From assembly GCF_008727795.1 (NCBI RefSeq), contig NZ_CP044222.1, positions 3,596,001-3,660,000 of the forward strand: a stretch of 64,000 bases of DNA, written 5' to 3'. This document shows, piece after piece, positions 17,084 through 26,011 of the stretch. The position numbers were made by a program, and so were the translations under genes. Numbering within the stretch: position 1 is the stretch's first letter; each line of letters begins with the position of its first letter. The notes below the pieces were generated by a model. That model saw nothing but the letters and a program-made list of their open reading frames with translations, ran no database searches and was not told the origin of the DNA. The stretch is from Nitrincola iocasae. GTDB lineage: Bacteria; Pseudomonadota; Gammaproteobacteria; Pseudomonadales; Balneatricaceae.

Positions 17084-18787
17084 ATGAACACAAAACTCGC
17101 TACTCTTGCCGCAACCGCGCTGCTCAGTGCCACACTTCTCAGTGGCTGTGGCAGTGATGAACCAGACAACAATGAACAGCAAACGGATACTGCTCCGTCA
17201 GCCATACAGGATAAGCTATTAAGCCAGATCCCGGCTGAAACACCTTACTTTTTTGCCAGCCGCGAGCGTCTGTCTGAAGAAGAGTCCATGGCACTGATAG
17301 AAAAGCTCGGCACGATAGAAGAGATTGACAGCCAACTGGCAGAACTCGAACAGCTGCAAGCCACCACTGATGAACCGGGAATGCAGGAATTTCTGGGCAT
17401 CATGATCACTGTATTGAAAGCCTTTGAAGATGTGAAAACACTCGAAGATTATCACCAGATCGGTCTGATGCCGAATGCTCGCTCAGCCGTATATGGTCTT
17501 GGTCTGTTACCCGCAGCGCGCATGGAGCTGCATGATGAAGAGCTGTTCCGTGCCTTTTTCGAAGGCCTGATCAGTGACATGAATGTAGAGCTACAACAAG
17601 CTACGCTGGGCGATACGGATTACTGGCACACCTCTGCTGATGAAATGCTGCAGACCTTGATTGCTATTCGCGATGACCAGGTCATCATCGGCCTGCTTCC
17701 ATCCACGGCCGGTGAAACGGTCGTTGAGCAGTTATTCGGTATTACACCGCCGCTGGTCAGTCTGCTTGAAAGTGGTGAAATGCTGCATCTGGAACAACGC
17801 TATCATTACTCCCCTTATGGTAGTGGTCGCATCTCATCCAAGGGCTTAGTCAGTGAATTTATTTCACCCCAGCATCCCGCCAGCCAGGCACTGTTGCAAC
17901 TGGATGAGACCAACCCAGCAGACCTTGAAGCCTGCCGAGATGATATTGACCGCCTCACCAGCCTTTTTCCGGCCCTGGTTATGGGTATACATGAGCTAGA
18001 TAGCCAACGCATTGCTGGCAGTCTACGTCTTGCCACTAGCTCTGAGCTGGCAGCCGACATGAGCAGCCTGACGGCCACCGTACCCGGTCTTGGAAGCGGC
18101 AAGGGCGTTGCCAGCCTGGGAATGGCCCTGGATGTTCAGGCGCTGACCAGCATGCTGCAGAAATATTCCCGTCATGTGCATACGACGCCCTTTACCTGCC
18201 CCGAACTTCAGGGCATCAATGAAGCCTGGGCTGAATCAGGTACACTGACCAATCACCCTATGACCACAATGCTTAGCCCGGCACTCCATGGTGTCAACCT
18301 GCGTATTGACAGCTTGGAAACGGATCAGCGCCAGCCGACAGGCACCGGGCTGATTGCCTTTTCATCACCGAATGCACAGAGTTTACTCTCAGCAGCCAGC
18401 ATGTTTATCCCACAGATCGCCAGCCTGAATCTGCAGGCTGATGGTGAGATTAAGAAAATTCAGCCGGATCTCCTGCCCCCGGACATGCCCACTGTACATG
18501 CCGCCATGTCACAGGAAGCTATCCTGCTTGGTGTAGGTCTGGACAAGCCCACCGAACTGAAGTCCGAGTTGACAGTTGAAGCTGACCCACGTTCACTGAT
18601 GACTTATGGTCACATCAGTAGCGATTTGTATGCCACCCTGGCCGAGATCGGCAGTCAACTGCCCGGCGCTCAGGCACCCGATGCCGATGAGCTGAAACGT
18701 CTGGCTGAAGTGTATGAAAAAACCGAGTTCTGGATCGGCATTGATGCCGGCGGCATTGAGCTTGGTATGGGTGTTGAACTTAAGTAA
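17084..18787 (+). CDS. Uncharacterised lipoprotein, 567 residues
   Basis: The N-terminus is a lipoprotein signal (LLSATLLSGCGSDE, Cys at about residue 22), so the protein is probably anchored in an envelope membrane. The mature part is acidic and soluble, with the opening QIPAETPYFFASRERL and a repeated pattern of short beta/alpha units. There is an acidic helical stretch near residues 65-115 (ESMALIEKLGTIEEIDSQL). The general style, a large extracytoplasmic protein starting with 'P..TPYFFA', recalls DUF3352-type proteins, but I do not recognise the family with confidence. AGGA lies ten bases before the ATG. It is a single gene, convergent with thiQ. Confidence 0.7.
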   Translation: MNTKLATLAATALLSATLLSGCGSDEPDNNEQQTDTAPSAIQDKLLSQIPAETPYFFASRERLSEEESMALIEKLGTIEEIDSQLAELEQLQATTDEPGMQEFLGIMITVLKAFEDVKTLEDYHQIGLMPNARSAVYGLGLLPAARMELHDEELFRAFFEGLISDMNVELQQATLGDTDYWHTSADEMLQTLIAIRDDQVIIGLLPSTAGETVVEQLFGITPPLVSLLESGEMLHLEQRYHYSPYGSGRISSKGLVSEFISPQHPASQALLQLDETNPADLEACRDDIDRLTSLFPALVMGIHELDSQRIAGSLRLATSSELAADMSSLTATVPGLGSGKGVASLGMALDVQALTSMLQKYSRHVHTTPFTCPELQGINEAWAESGTLTNHPMTTMLSPALHGVNLRIDSLETDQRQPTGTGLIAFSSPNAQSLLSAASMFIPQIASLNLQADGEIKKIQPDLLPPDMPTVHAAMSQEAILLGVGLDKPTELKSELTVEADPRSLMTYGHISSDLYATLAEIGSQLPGAQAPDADELKRLAEVYEKTEFWIGIDAGGIELGMGVELK

Positions 18788-18797
18788 ACCCCTGACA

Positions 18798-18826
18798 GCC
18801 GATCAGATCATCAAGGTCTGATCGGC
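18798..18826. terminator. Perfect 10-bp inverted repeat at the convergent lipoprotein/thiQ ends
   Basis: GCCGATCAGA (18798-18807) and TCTGATCGGC (18817-18826) are exact complements around a nine-base loop. The hairpin lies between the lipoprotein stop and the end of thiQ, overlapping the last thiQ codons. It could stop or stabilise transcripts from both sides, but no run of T follows on either strand, so it is not a textbook terminator. Confidence 0.45.
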
Positions 18827-19459
18827 CCAGCCATCGCTGTCTGATTGCTGGTGAGTGACCAATATAGCTATTTTGTTGGCTTTATTCAGCTCGGTACGAA
18901 TCCAGTCACCGGCAATCTGGCGAGTGACTGCATCCAGTGCACTGAACGGCTCATCCAGCAACAACAGCGGCTTGTCGCGTAACACTGTCCGAATCAAAGC
19001 AACACGCTGACGCTGCCCTCCGGAAAGATCACCCGGCAGGCGCTGCAACAAATCAGCCACTCCCAGATGCTCACAAGCCTGCAGGACCTGCTGCCACTGC
19101 ATTGTATTCGGCTGCGCTCGACAAAACCCCAAGCGAAGATTCTCTGCGACGCTGATATGTTCAAACAGATTGTATTGTTGGAACAGCGAGGACACCGGAC
19201 GTTGCGAGGCATCCAGTTGATCGATACGCTGATTATTCAGCCAGATCTCACCAGCATCAGCTGGCAAAAACCCGCCAATACACTCCAGCAAAGAGCTTTT
19301 GCCTGCCCCGCTTTCACCCATCAATACCAGTAGATTTCCCGGCCTGACCGAAAAGTGATGCGACCAGGATATATGCCCACGCGACAGCTGCAAGCTATCC
19401 ACCCGCAGCCCGACTGAGCGCAGCCCGACTGAACGCAGTCCGACTGTAGTATCAGTCAT
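18803..19459 (-). CDS. thiQ: Thiamine ABC transporter, ATP-binding protein
   Basis: A 218-residue ABC ATPase: Walker A GESGAGKS, Q-loop SSLFQQYNLFEH, signature LSGGQRQRVALIR, Walker B LLLLDEPFSALD and the H-loop VTHQQSD. It powers the ThiBPQ thiamine/TPP importer. It is the last gene of the operon, and its ATG overlaps the thiP stop by eight bases. An oddity is an N-terminal triplication (SVGLR three times) encoded by a 15-bp tandem repeat, ahead of the normal VDSLQLSRG start of the fold. Confidence 0.92.
   Translation of the reverse strand: MTDTTVGLRSVGLRSVGLRVDSLQLSRGHISWSHHFSVRPGNLLVLMGESGAGKSSLLECIGGFLPADAGEIWLNNQRIDQLDASQRPVSSLFQQYNLFEHISVAENLRLGFCRAQPNTMQWQQVLQACEHLGVADLLQRLPGDLSGGQRQRVALIRTVLRDKPLLLLDEPFSALDAVTRQIAGDWIRTELNKANKIAILVTHQQSDSDGWADQTLMI
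19404..19448. repeat. 15-bp tandem repeat, three copies, in the thiQ 5' end
   Basis: Three consecutive 15-base units begin at 19404, 19419 and 19434. The first two differ only at their last base and the third at three positions. Each adds five residues (SVGLR-like) to ThiQ in frame, so changes in copy number would lengthen or shorten the N-terminus without a frameshift. Confidence 0.8.
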
Positions 19460-21029
19460 AGGATGACTCCAATAATCTTAACGCCACCAACGCCAGAACA
19501 AGCAACAAAACAGAGACCATTGCCGCCTCGGCGAGTCGATAACCACCAGCCAGGGTATAGATTAACCAAGGCAGGGTACGCCAGTCATCACTGCCAAAAA
19601 TAGCAAACACCGACATATCTCCCAGCGCCAGCACAAAGCTGATCGCCAGCACCCGCCGTAGCAAGGGTTTTAGATAGGGCAGATACACACAGCGCCAGTG
19701 CGTAAGTCGAGACAGATTCAGATCTGCCAAGAGTCGGGCATAACTGGCATCATAATCAGATACAGCCGGACGCAGTTGCTGAAACGCAAAGGGAAGTGCT
19801 ATCACCGCATTCATCAGAATCACTGCGATCCAGCCATAAGCTTGCCAATCAACCCAGGGTAGCAGCAGAATATAGAGTCCCACCGATACGACCATCACTG
19901 GCACGACCAAGGGATAGAGCGCCACACCCGCAACCCACTGGCGGAAATGCTCTCGCCGCCCGGCACGCCAGAGTGACAGCAGCGCCAGTGCCAGACAGAC
20001 TGCCAGCAGCGCCGCGGCCACAGCTAATACCAGTGAGCGCATGATCACTGCGGTCAATTGGGTTTGCTGCAAAAAGGCCCAATCGGCCTGCCAGGCCAGC
20101 GGCAGCAACACCAGAATCGGCAATGTAAGAAACAACACACTGAGTAAATACCCCAACCGCCCGGACCAGCGAAACATAGGGCCCAGCCTAGGCAACCAGA
20201 CGGGCCCCGCCTGCGCGGGAGCCAGCCATTGAAACCGGCCCATGCGACTGAAAATCAGATAAATACTACCGGCGACCAGCAGCTGTGTCCAAGCCAGAAA
20301 CAATGCTTCTGACGGATTAAAATCATATTTCAATGCCTGGAAGATCGCTACTTCCAAGGTGCTCGCTGCTGGCCCGCCACCCAGTGCCAACACGACAGCA
20401 AAGCTGTTAAAACAGAGCAAAAAAATAAATCCACCGACCGCAGGCAAAACGCCTCTAAGTACCGGCCACTCAATCATTCTGAAACGTTGCCACCCGGTCA
20501 TACCCAATTGAGCCGAGAGTTTCCAGGTGTTCGCCGGAACACTTTGCCATTGAAAGGTTAAGACACGGATAGCGAAGGGAAGATTAAGAAACACATGCGC
20601 AAGCAAAATGCCATTGAGGCCATACAAACGCCAGCTTTCTCCCAACCAAGGGGTCAGCCAGCCTGATCGACCGAAGAGTGCCACCAGCCCGGTAATCAGT
20701 ATCAGTGAAGGCATGACAAAACACAGCAAACACCAGCTCAGAAACCAGGGTTTACCCGGCAGTCTGGGATCGAGTGCCAGGCTACGTGCCAAGGGCAGAG
20801 CCAGCAGGGTCGAAAGCACCGCACTCAGCAATGCCTGCCAAAGTGAAAAGCGCAGCAACTCCCAGAACCAGCGTTCCTGTAATAAATATCCGTAAGGTGC
20901 AGCATGCCCCCAGCCTGCCAGGGCCAGAAAAGCCAACAGGCTGATCCCCACAACCAGACTGACAGCCAACCAGCCAGGTAACTGAGCCAGTGATAATGGC
21001 CTTGCTGATGAAAAGTGTGCGACAGCCAT
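19452..21029 (-). CDS. thiP: Thiamine ABC transporter, permease
   Basis: About 525 residues with twelve hydrophobic helices in two homologous halves, each carrying a binding-protein-dependent-transport loop (the first near LGMTGWQRFRMIEWPVLRG, the second near LNLSRLTHWRCVYLPYLKP). This doubled permease is typical of ThiP (536 in E. coli). The start MAVAHFSSARPLSL at 21029 is chosen because it follows the thiB stop by one base; a longer frame reaching 21155 lies inside thiB and is not family sequence. It forms the membrane channel with ThiQ, receiving thiamine from ThiB. Confidence 0.92.
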   Translation of the reverse strand: MAVAHFSSARPLSLAQLPGWLAVSLVVGISLLAFLALAGWGHAAPYGYLLQERWFWELLRFSLWQALLSAVLSTLLALPLARSLALDPRLPGKPWFLSWCLLCFVMPSLILITGLVALFGRSGWLTPWLGESWRLYGLNGILLAHVFLNLPFAIRVLTFQWQSVPANTWKLSAQLGMTGWQRFRMIEWPVLRGVLPAVGGFIFLLCFNSFAVVLALGGGPAASTLEVAIFQALKYDFNPSEALFLAWTQLLVAGSIYLIFSRMGRFQWLAPAQAGPVWLPRLGPMFRWSGRLGYLLSVLFLTLPILVLLPLAWQADWAFLQQTQLTAVIMRSLVLAVAAALLAVCLALALLSLWRAGRREHFRQWVAGVALYPLVVPVMVVSVGLYILLLPWVDWQAYGWIAVILMNAVIALPFAFQQLRPAVSDYDASYARLLADLNLSRLTHWRCVYLPYLKPLLRRVLAISFVLALGDMSVFAIFGSDDWRTLPWLIYTLAGGYRLAEAAMVSVLLLVLALVALRLLESSYD

Positions 21030-21030
21030 A

Positions 21031-22053
21031 TTAACGACTAACAGCGTTGCGCCAGATAGTGATCCATTCGCGACGCTGCGCATCGACTTCGTCCGGGCTA
21101 TAGCCGATAACCTCACGCTCAGCGTCTGTGAAAGCGGCTGGCAGATCGATATCACTGCGCACCGGCAGCATCCAGTTGGTCTGGGGTAATAATGCTTGCG
21201 CCTCTTTACTCAGCAAAAAAGCTAAAAACGCCTGTCCCAATTCAGGCTCACGGCTATAAGCCGACAGCGCCGCCACTTCTATCTGTGCCGTATGCCCCTC
21301 TGCAAACCGGGTGGCCTGGTAGGCATCCGTCTCTTCTACCAGCTGGTGGTAAGCCGGAGAGGTAGAATAACTCAGCACATAATCGGCCTCACCCTGCAAG
21401 AACATGCCATAAGCCTCTGACCAGCCTTTGGTGACCGTCACGGTATGCTCGGCAAGGCGCTGCCAGGCCTGCGCGGCGTCATCCGTATAAACAGCCTGCA
21501 TCCAGTGCATCAAGCCCTGACCTGGCGTACTGGTGCGCGGATCCTGATAGATAATACTGGCGTCACTGTCAATCAGCGCCTGCAACGAGGTCGCAGGTTG
21601 ACTGACCTTGCGGCTATCGTAAATAAAGGCGAAATAGCCGTAATCAAACGGAATAAAATGACTATCCTGCCAATTCAATGATTCACGTAACGGCCAGTCT
21701 GAGAGCGTTAAATCATGCGCCTGCACTATGCCTAATCGACGCGCCTGGGGCATCAGCAGATCATCCAGACCCACAATAACATCGGCCCGGGTGGTGTCGC
21801 CTTCCAGTCGCAACCGGTTCAGCAGCGATACGCCATCATCACTGCTGGTGAAATTTACCTCGCAATCACACTGGGCTTCAAACATCTCTTTCAAAGCCGG
21901 CCCCGGACCCCAGCTAGTGGTAAAACTACTGTACGTATAAATAGTTAACTCACGCGCTTGCACATGCACTGTTATCAACAACAGTAATACAGCGGCCATC
22001 AATTTGCGGGTATTTATCTGGATTTTCACAACAGGACTCCGGAGACTCGACAC
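21031..22053 (-). CDS. thiB: Thiamine-binding periplasmic protein
   Basis: A 340-residue exported binding protein. The mature start ELTIYTYSSFTTSWGPGPALKEMFEAQ resembles E. coli ThiB (LTVYTYDSFAADWGPGP), followed by CDCEVNF and SLLNRLRLEGDTTRADVIVGLDD. A hydrophobic signal peptide precedes it after a basic KIQINTRKLMAA. It delivers thiamine and its phosphates to ThiPQ. First gene of the thiBPQ operon, under a TPP riboswitch. Confidence 0.93.
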   Translation of the reverse strand: MSSLRSPVVKIQINTRKLMAAVLLLLITVHVQARELTIYTYSSFTTSWGPGPALKEMFEAQCDCEVNFTSSDDGVSLLNRLRLEGDTTRADVIVGLDDLLMPQARRLGIVQAHDLTLSDWPLRESLNWQDSHFIPFDYGYFAFIYDSRKVSQPATSLQALIDSDASIIYQDPRTSTPGQGLMHWMQAVYTDDAAQAWQRLAEHTVTVTKGWSEAYGMFLQGEADYVLSYSTSPAYHQLVEETDAYQATRFAEGHTAQIEVAALSAYSREPELGQAFLAFLLSKEAQALLPQTNWMLPVRSDIDLPAAFTDAEREVIGYSPDEVDAQRREWITIWRNAVSR

Positions 22054-22083
22054 CGGCTCAGAAAAGGATCAGCAACACGCTGA

Positions 22084-22162
22084 TATCTCAATTCCTACGC
22101 CAGTATTAACTGGATCAGGTTCAGCGGGTAAACTCTCAGCCTATTGGCACCCCGATGAGATA
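22084..22162 (-). ncRNA. TPP riboswitch (THI element) of thiBPQ
   Basis: Minus-strand reading shows the conserved order: GGGGTGCC, GGCTGAGA, ACCCGCTGAACCTGATC, GTTAATACTGGCGTAGGAA. The P1 helix is seven perfect base pairs between TATCTCA at the 5' end and TGAGATA at the 3' end (plus-strand 22156-22162 and 22084-22090). TPP binding represses thiamine uptake genes. It ends about 30 bases before the thiB ATG, so masking of translation initiation is the likelier mechanism. Confidence 0.96.
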
Positions 22163-22167
22163 ACCTG

Positions 22168-22176
22168 AGTATACCA
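22168..22176 (-). promoter_or_regulatory. Extended -10 promoter of thiBPQ, overlapping the thiK start codon
   Basis: On the minus strand TGGTATACT gives an extended -10 (TG-N-TATACT, hexamer at 22168-22173), with no good -35 box at normal spacing. Transcription would begin about seven bases on, near 22161, which is where the riboswitch P1 helix begins. Its upstream TG lies in the divergent gene's ATG (22176-22178). Confidence 0.55.
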
Positions 22177-22940
22177 TGACCCACTTAAGTCACCACCTTT
22201 CAACTGAACTACCCCTGGCAGTTCAGGACCATTTAGCCCCTATTCAATCGATGCAGTTTCTGGGTCAAGGCAGTCGTAACCGCCACTGGCGACTGCATAC
22301 TGCAGAGCAGGTGTATATCTGGCGTGAGTTTGGTGTAACTCCACCGGGAGCCAACCGACAACTGGAGTTACAGGTACTGCAGACCCTGCAGTCAAAACCC
22401 TGGGCACCCCAACTAGAGCTTTGCCTGCCTGAAGGCGTGTTGTTTGTGGCAGACGCTAACGCCGTGCCGATGCCAAACACGCTGAATCCGCAACAGCGCC
22501 AGCAACTGCTACAAGCCGTCTTGGCACTTTGGCAACATCCCTTTAATGCGGCACCGAATGACTATATCCAGTTGATTCACGACTATGCGGCACTAGCGGG
22601 ACCCACCTATGACTATTTGGCCGAACAGCTACTGGATGGTTGTTGCCACTGGCAACCTGAGGACTTTTGCCTGATTCATCAGGATCTGCACCCAGGAAAC
22701 CTGTTAATCACCGATCAAGGCATTCAGTTGATCGACTGGGAATACGCCATGCGCGGTAATCCCTGGATAGATGCCGTGGCACTGCAGCGTATGCTGGAAT
22801 TGAGTCCTGCTGAACGCCAGCTATTAGAAACCCAGCTACCCGACTTGGCATGCCATGATCCCTGGCAGGTCATGGGCCGCTGGCTGACGCAACTGGACAG
22901 CCTGTGGCAGGCCGCGCAAAAAGCCCAAAGCGTGATATAA
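22176..22940 (+). CDS. thiK: Thiamine-kinase-like phosphotransferase (APH/ThiK family)
   Basis: A 254-residue protein with aminoglycoside-phosphotransferase fold motifs: LGQGSRNRHWRL nucleotide-binding loop, catalytic LIHQDLHPGNLLI (Brenner HxD), and metal-binding LIDWEYAMRGNPWID. The family includes ThiK and choline kinases. Position, divergent from thiBPQ and its TPP riboswitch, favours phosphorylation of imported thiamine to thiamine monophosphate. The ATG has only a weak TGAG ribosome-binding site and overlaps the thiBPQ promoter. The name rests on context as much as on sequence. Confidence 0.78.
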   Translation: MTHLSHHLSTELPLAVQDHLAPIQSMQFLGQGSRNRHWRLHTAEQVYIWREFGVTPPGANRQLELQVLQTLQSKPWAPQLELCLPEGVLFVADANAVPMPNTLNPQQRQQLLQAVLALWQHPFNAAPNDYIQLIHDYAALAGPTYDYLAEQLLDGCCHWQPEDFCLIHQDLHPGNLLITDQGIQLIDWEYAMRGNPWIDAVALQRMLELSPAERQLLETQLPDLACHDPWQVMGRWLTQLDSLWQAAQKAQSVI

Positions 22941-23021
22941 TACCGGATCGATTTAATCAACTATTTGACCTTTTAATTGACCACCTCGTCGAACCAAGGT
23001 CGTTAACCCAACGGTAGCTCC

Positions 23022-24002
23022 ATGTCCACGATTGTTGTCTGTGCCCTGTATAAATTTGTGTCCCTGAACGACTATAAGCAGCTGCGACCGAAGTTGCAGG
23101 CGCTGCTGGAAAACGCACAGATTCGAGGCACCCTGCTACTGGCGCAAGAAGGTGTTAACGGCACCCTGGCGGGGAGCCGACAGGCGATAGACACGCTGAA
23201 AGACTGGTTTGCCGCCGATACGCGCTTTCAAGGCATAGATTACAAAGAATCGCTTGCTGACGAACAGCCCTTCTACCGTACCAAGGTGAAGCTGAAAAAA
23301 GAGATCGTAACGCTGGGTGTTGAAGGCATAGATCCGAAACAGGTTGTCGGAACCTATATTGAACCGGCCGACTGGAATGCCTTGATCAGTGATCCCGATG
23401 TACTGCTGGTCGATACCCGTAATGATTATGAAATCGGTCTGGGCACCTTTACAGGTGCTATCAACCCGAAAACCGACAGCTTTCGCGAATTTCCAGCTTA
23501 CGTCAAAAGCCAATTGGACAGCCAGAAGCACAAGAAAGTCGCCATGTTTTGTACCGGCGGCATACGTTGTGAAAAGAGCACCGCCTATTTGAAAGAGCAA
23601 GGTTTTGAAGACGTCTACCACCTGCATGGCGGTATTCTAAAATACCTTGAAGAAGTGCCTGAAACCGAGTCACTCTGGCAAGGAGAGTGCTTTGTATTCG
23701 ACAATCGCGTCACCGTTGACCATGACCTGCAGCCAGGCCATTATTCACTCTGCGCCGGGTGTCGTATGCCCTTGTCTGACGCTGACAAGCAGCACCCTCA
23801 GTATGAAGAAGGGGTTAGCTGCCATCATTGTTACGACACTCAAACACCAGAGCAGCGTCAGCGCTATGCGGCCAGACAGCAGCAGATCAAACTGGCACGT
23901 GAGCGTGGCGAAGCACACCTGGGCACAGATGCCGTCAAAGCGGCTGAACAGCACCGAGCTGAAAAACACGCACGCAAAGTGGCTGAAAAACGGAAAAATT
24001 AA
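23022..24002 (+). CDS. trhO: tRNA uridine(34) hydroxylase TrhO (YceA, rhodanese family)
   Basis: A 326-residue protein: N-terminal acylphosphatase-like part ([14 protein letters not shown]), central rhodanese domain with [14 protein letters not shown] and the active Cys in [16 protein letters not shown], then the family's Cys-rich tail ([14 protein letters not shown]). TrhO makes the 5-hydroxyuridine precursor of cmo5U/mcmo5U at the tRNA wobble position. The tail ends in a basic, lysine-rich helix. The start is two bases from a weak ribosome-binding site, but the [13 protein letters not shown] start fits the family. A DUF192 gene follows within three bases. Confidence 0.92.
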   Translation: MSTIVVCALYKFVSLNDYKQLRPKLQALLENAQIRGTLLLAQEGVNGTLAGSRQAIDTLKDWFAADTRFQGIDYKESLADEQPFYRTKVKLKKEIVTLGVEGIDPKQVVGTYIEPADWNALISDPDVLLVDTRNDYEIGLGTFTGAINPKTDSFREFPAYVKSQLDSQKHKKVAMFCTGGIRCEKSTAYLKEQGFEDVYHLHGGILKYLEEVPETESLWQGECFVFDNRVTVDHDLQPGHYSLCAGCRMPLSDADKQHPQYEEGVSCHHCYDTQTPEQRQRYAARQQQIKLARERGEAHLGTDAVKAAEQHRAEKHARKVAEKRKN

Positions 24003-24004
24003 CC

Positions 24005-24439
24005 ATGCGCACCCTGTTTCAGCATTGGATAATGACCTGCCTACTCTGCCTTCCCATCCAGCTTCTGGCTGATACAGGCGTTGAATATCTGCTGTTTGAT
24101 ATTCAGGAACAGCAACTTGTAGTTGAAGTCGCGCTCAGTCCAGAACAGCGCTCTCGGGGGTTGATGCATCGTCAGGAGCTGTCAGCCGATGCGGGCATGC
24201 TGTTTATTCTCGATCCACAACCGCGCCAATGCTTCTGGATGCGCAACACTTATATTCCGCTGACACTGGCCTATCTGGATGAAAACTTCACCCTGCTGCA
24301 ATTAAGCGACATGCAACCACTCTCGGATGAACTCCACTGTGCTGATCAACCCTCCAGCTTTGCCTTGGAAGTCAATCAGGGCTGGTTTGAACAACACGAT
24401 GTCGAGATTGGACAGCAACTCCGACCCCGCCTACCTTAA
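24005..24439 (+). CDS. DUF192-family exported protein
   Basis: 144 residues with an N-terminal signal (LFQHWIMTCLLCLPIQLLADT). DUF192 core: VEVALSPEQRSRGLMHRQELSADAGMLFIL, then FWMRNTYIPLTLAYLDEN, with the conserved RGLM...GMLF and FWM-N-T-PL. Function of the family is unknown. It follows trhO by two bases, so co-transcription is likely. An NtrC-type palindrome for the urea transporter begins two bases after its stop. Confidence 0.88.
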   Translation: MRTLFQHWIMTCLLCLPIQLLADTGVEYLLFDIQEQQLVVEVALSPEQRSRGLMHRQELSADAGMLFILDPQPRQCFWMRNTYIPLTLAYLDENFTLLQLSDMQPLSDELHCADQPSSFALEVNQGWFEQHDVEIGQQLRPRLP

Positions 24440-24440
24440 A

Positions 24441-24455
24441 GCACCAATAGGGTGC
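24441..24455 (+). promoter_or_regulatory. NtrC-type binding site upstream of urtA
   Basis: GCACCA-ATA-GGGTGC matches the NtrC dyad GCACCA-N3-TGGTGC at 11 of 12 positions. It lies about 165 bases before the expected urtA transcription start. A much weaker half-conserved copy (GCACCC...CGC, 24484-24498) is about 43 bases, or four helical turns, downstream. Confidence 0.65.
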
Positions 24456-24586
24456 ACACAGGCTGCCTCAACTATTTTTCTACGCACCCTTATCACGCAT
24501 ATACAATACAAAATAGCTAAAAACGACTCCGGTGAAAGTCTGTACGACATAAATTACTCTATGATAAAACAGCTGTTTTTATAAGT

Positions 24587-24602
24587 TGGCATAGATTCTG
24601 CT
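24587..24602 (+). promoter_or_regulatory. Sigma-54 promoter of urtABCDE
   Basis: TGGCATAGATTCTGCT has -24 GG (24588-24589) and -12 GC (24600-24601) at the canonical ten-base spacing. Expected transcription start near 24613, 30 bases before the urtA ATG. Together with the upstream NtrC-type site this predicts induction under nitrogen limitation. Confidence 0.75.
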
Positions 24603-24642
24603 CCTGACTGGTTTGACGTATAAACCAAATAGGATCAGACCA

Positions 24643-25935
24643 ATGAAACAGATCAAAACCAAGCTCGCTACCGCCTCCTGTGCCCTGGCTCTGTCTATAG
24701 CCGCCATTACCGCTCAGGCAGCAGAGACCATTAAAGTGGGTGTGTTGCATTCACTGTCCGGTACCATGGCGATCAGTGAAACCACACTGAAAGACACCAT
24801 GCTGATGCTGATCGAAGAGCAGAACGCCAAGGGCGGGCTGTTGGGCAAACAGCTGGAAGCGGTTGTGGTTGACCCGGCATCTGACTGGCCGTTATTTGCG
24901 GAGCGTGCACGGGAGCTGCTGGAGCGTGATCAGGTAGCCGCTATTTTTGGTTCATGGACCTCGGTTTCACGTAAATCCGTTTTACCGGTTGTTGAAGAGC
25001 TCAATGGCCTGATGTTCTACCCGGTTCAGTATGAAGGTGAAGAATCATCCAAGAATGTATTCTATACCGGTGCCGCACCTAACCAGCAGGCCATCCCGGC
25101 GGTGGATTACCTGATGAATGACCTCGGCATTGAACGCTGGGTGCTGGCAGGCACCGACTACGTCTATCCACGGACTACCAACCGTATTCTGGAAGCCTAC
25201 CTGAAACAAAAAGGCGTCGCTGAAGCCGATATCATGATCAACTACACGCCTTTCGGTCACTCTGATTGGCAGACCATTGTGTCGGATATCCGCACCTTCG
25301 GCTCAGCTGGCAAGAAAACCGCGGTTGTCTCCACCATCAATGGTGATGCCAACGTACCTTTTTATAGCGAGCTGGGCTCACAGGGCATTTCAGCTGAAGA
25401 CATCCCGGTTATTGCCTTTTCGGTAGGTGAAGAAGAACTCTCCGGTATTGATACCACGCCATTGGTCGGCCATCTGGCTGCCTGGAACTACTTTATGAGC
25501 GTTGATACAGACGTTAACGATGATTTTATCGAAAAATGGCATGACTTTACCGGCGATACCGACCGTGTTTCCAACGACCCGATGGAAGCCCATTACATCG
25601 GCTTTAACATGTGGGTTGAAGCCGTTAACAAAGCCGGCACAACTGACCCGTCAGCGGTTCAGGAAGCCATTATCGGTGTCACTGTCCCTAACCTGACCGG
25701 CGGTTATGCCGCGATGATGCCTAACCACCACATTACCAAACCAGTATTGATTGGCGAAATCCAGGATGACGGGCAGTTTTATGTGGTCTGGCAGACACCG
25801 GGGACAGTTGCCGGTGACGCCTGGTCTGACTATCTGGAAGGCTCCAAAGATATCATCTCTGACTGGCGCAAGCCGCTGGAGTGCGGTAACTACAACGTAG
25901 TCACCAAGACCTGTTCAGGTCAGAACTTCGAGTAA
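24643..25935 (+). CDS. urtA: Urea ABC transporter, substrate-binding protein
   Basis: About 430 residues, exported (signal TASCALALSIAAITAQAAET). The mature sequence ETIKVGVLHSLSGTMAISET and FGSWTSVSRKSVLPVVEE, MFYPVQYEGEESSKNVFYTGAAPNQQ are highly typical of UrtA, the periplasmic urea-binding protein. The start at 24643 has AGGA eight bases upstream; an in-frame codon ten residues earlier lies at the transcription start and is rejected. First gene of urtABCDE. Confidence 0.96.
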   Translation: MKQIKTKLATASCALALSIAAITAQAAETIKVGVLHSLSGTMAISETTLKDTMLMLIEEQNAKGGLLGKQLEAVVVDPASDWPLFAERARELLERDQVAAIFGSWTSVSRKSVLPVVEELNGLMFYPVQYEGEESSKNVFYTGAAPNQQAIPAVDYLMNDLGIERWVLAGTDYVYPRTTNRILEAYLKQKGVAEADIMINYTPFGHSDWQTIVSDIRTFGSAGKKTAVVSTINGDANVPFYSELGSQGISAEDIPVIAFSVGEEELSGIDTTPLVGHLAAWNYFMSVDTDVNDDFIEKWHDFTGDTDRVSNDPMEAHYIGFNMWVEAVNKAGTTDPSAVQEAIIGVTVPNLTGGYAAMMPNHHITKPVLIGEIQDDGQFYVVWQTPGTVAGDAWSDYLEGSKDIISDWRKPLECGNYNVVTKTCSGQNFE

Positions 25936-26011
25936 CAGCTGTTCGCTGCAAATGCCGGTCCCGGACTGAGTCCAGACCGGCCCCTCCCAGCCAAGCGTCA
26001 GGAACACCAAC

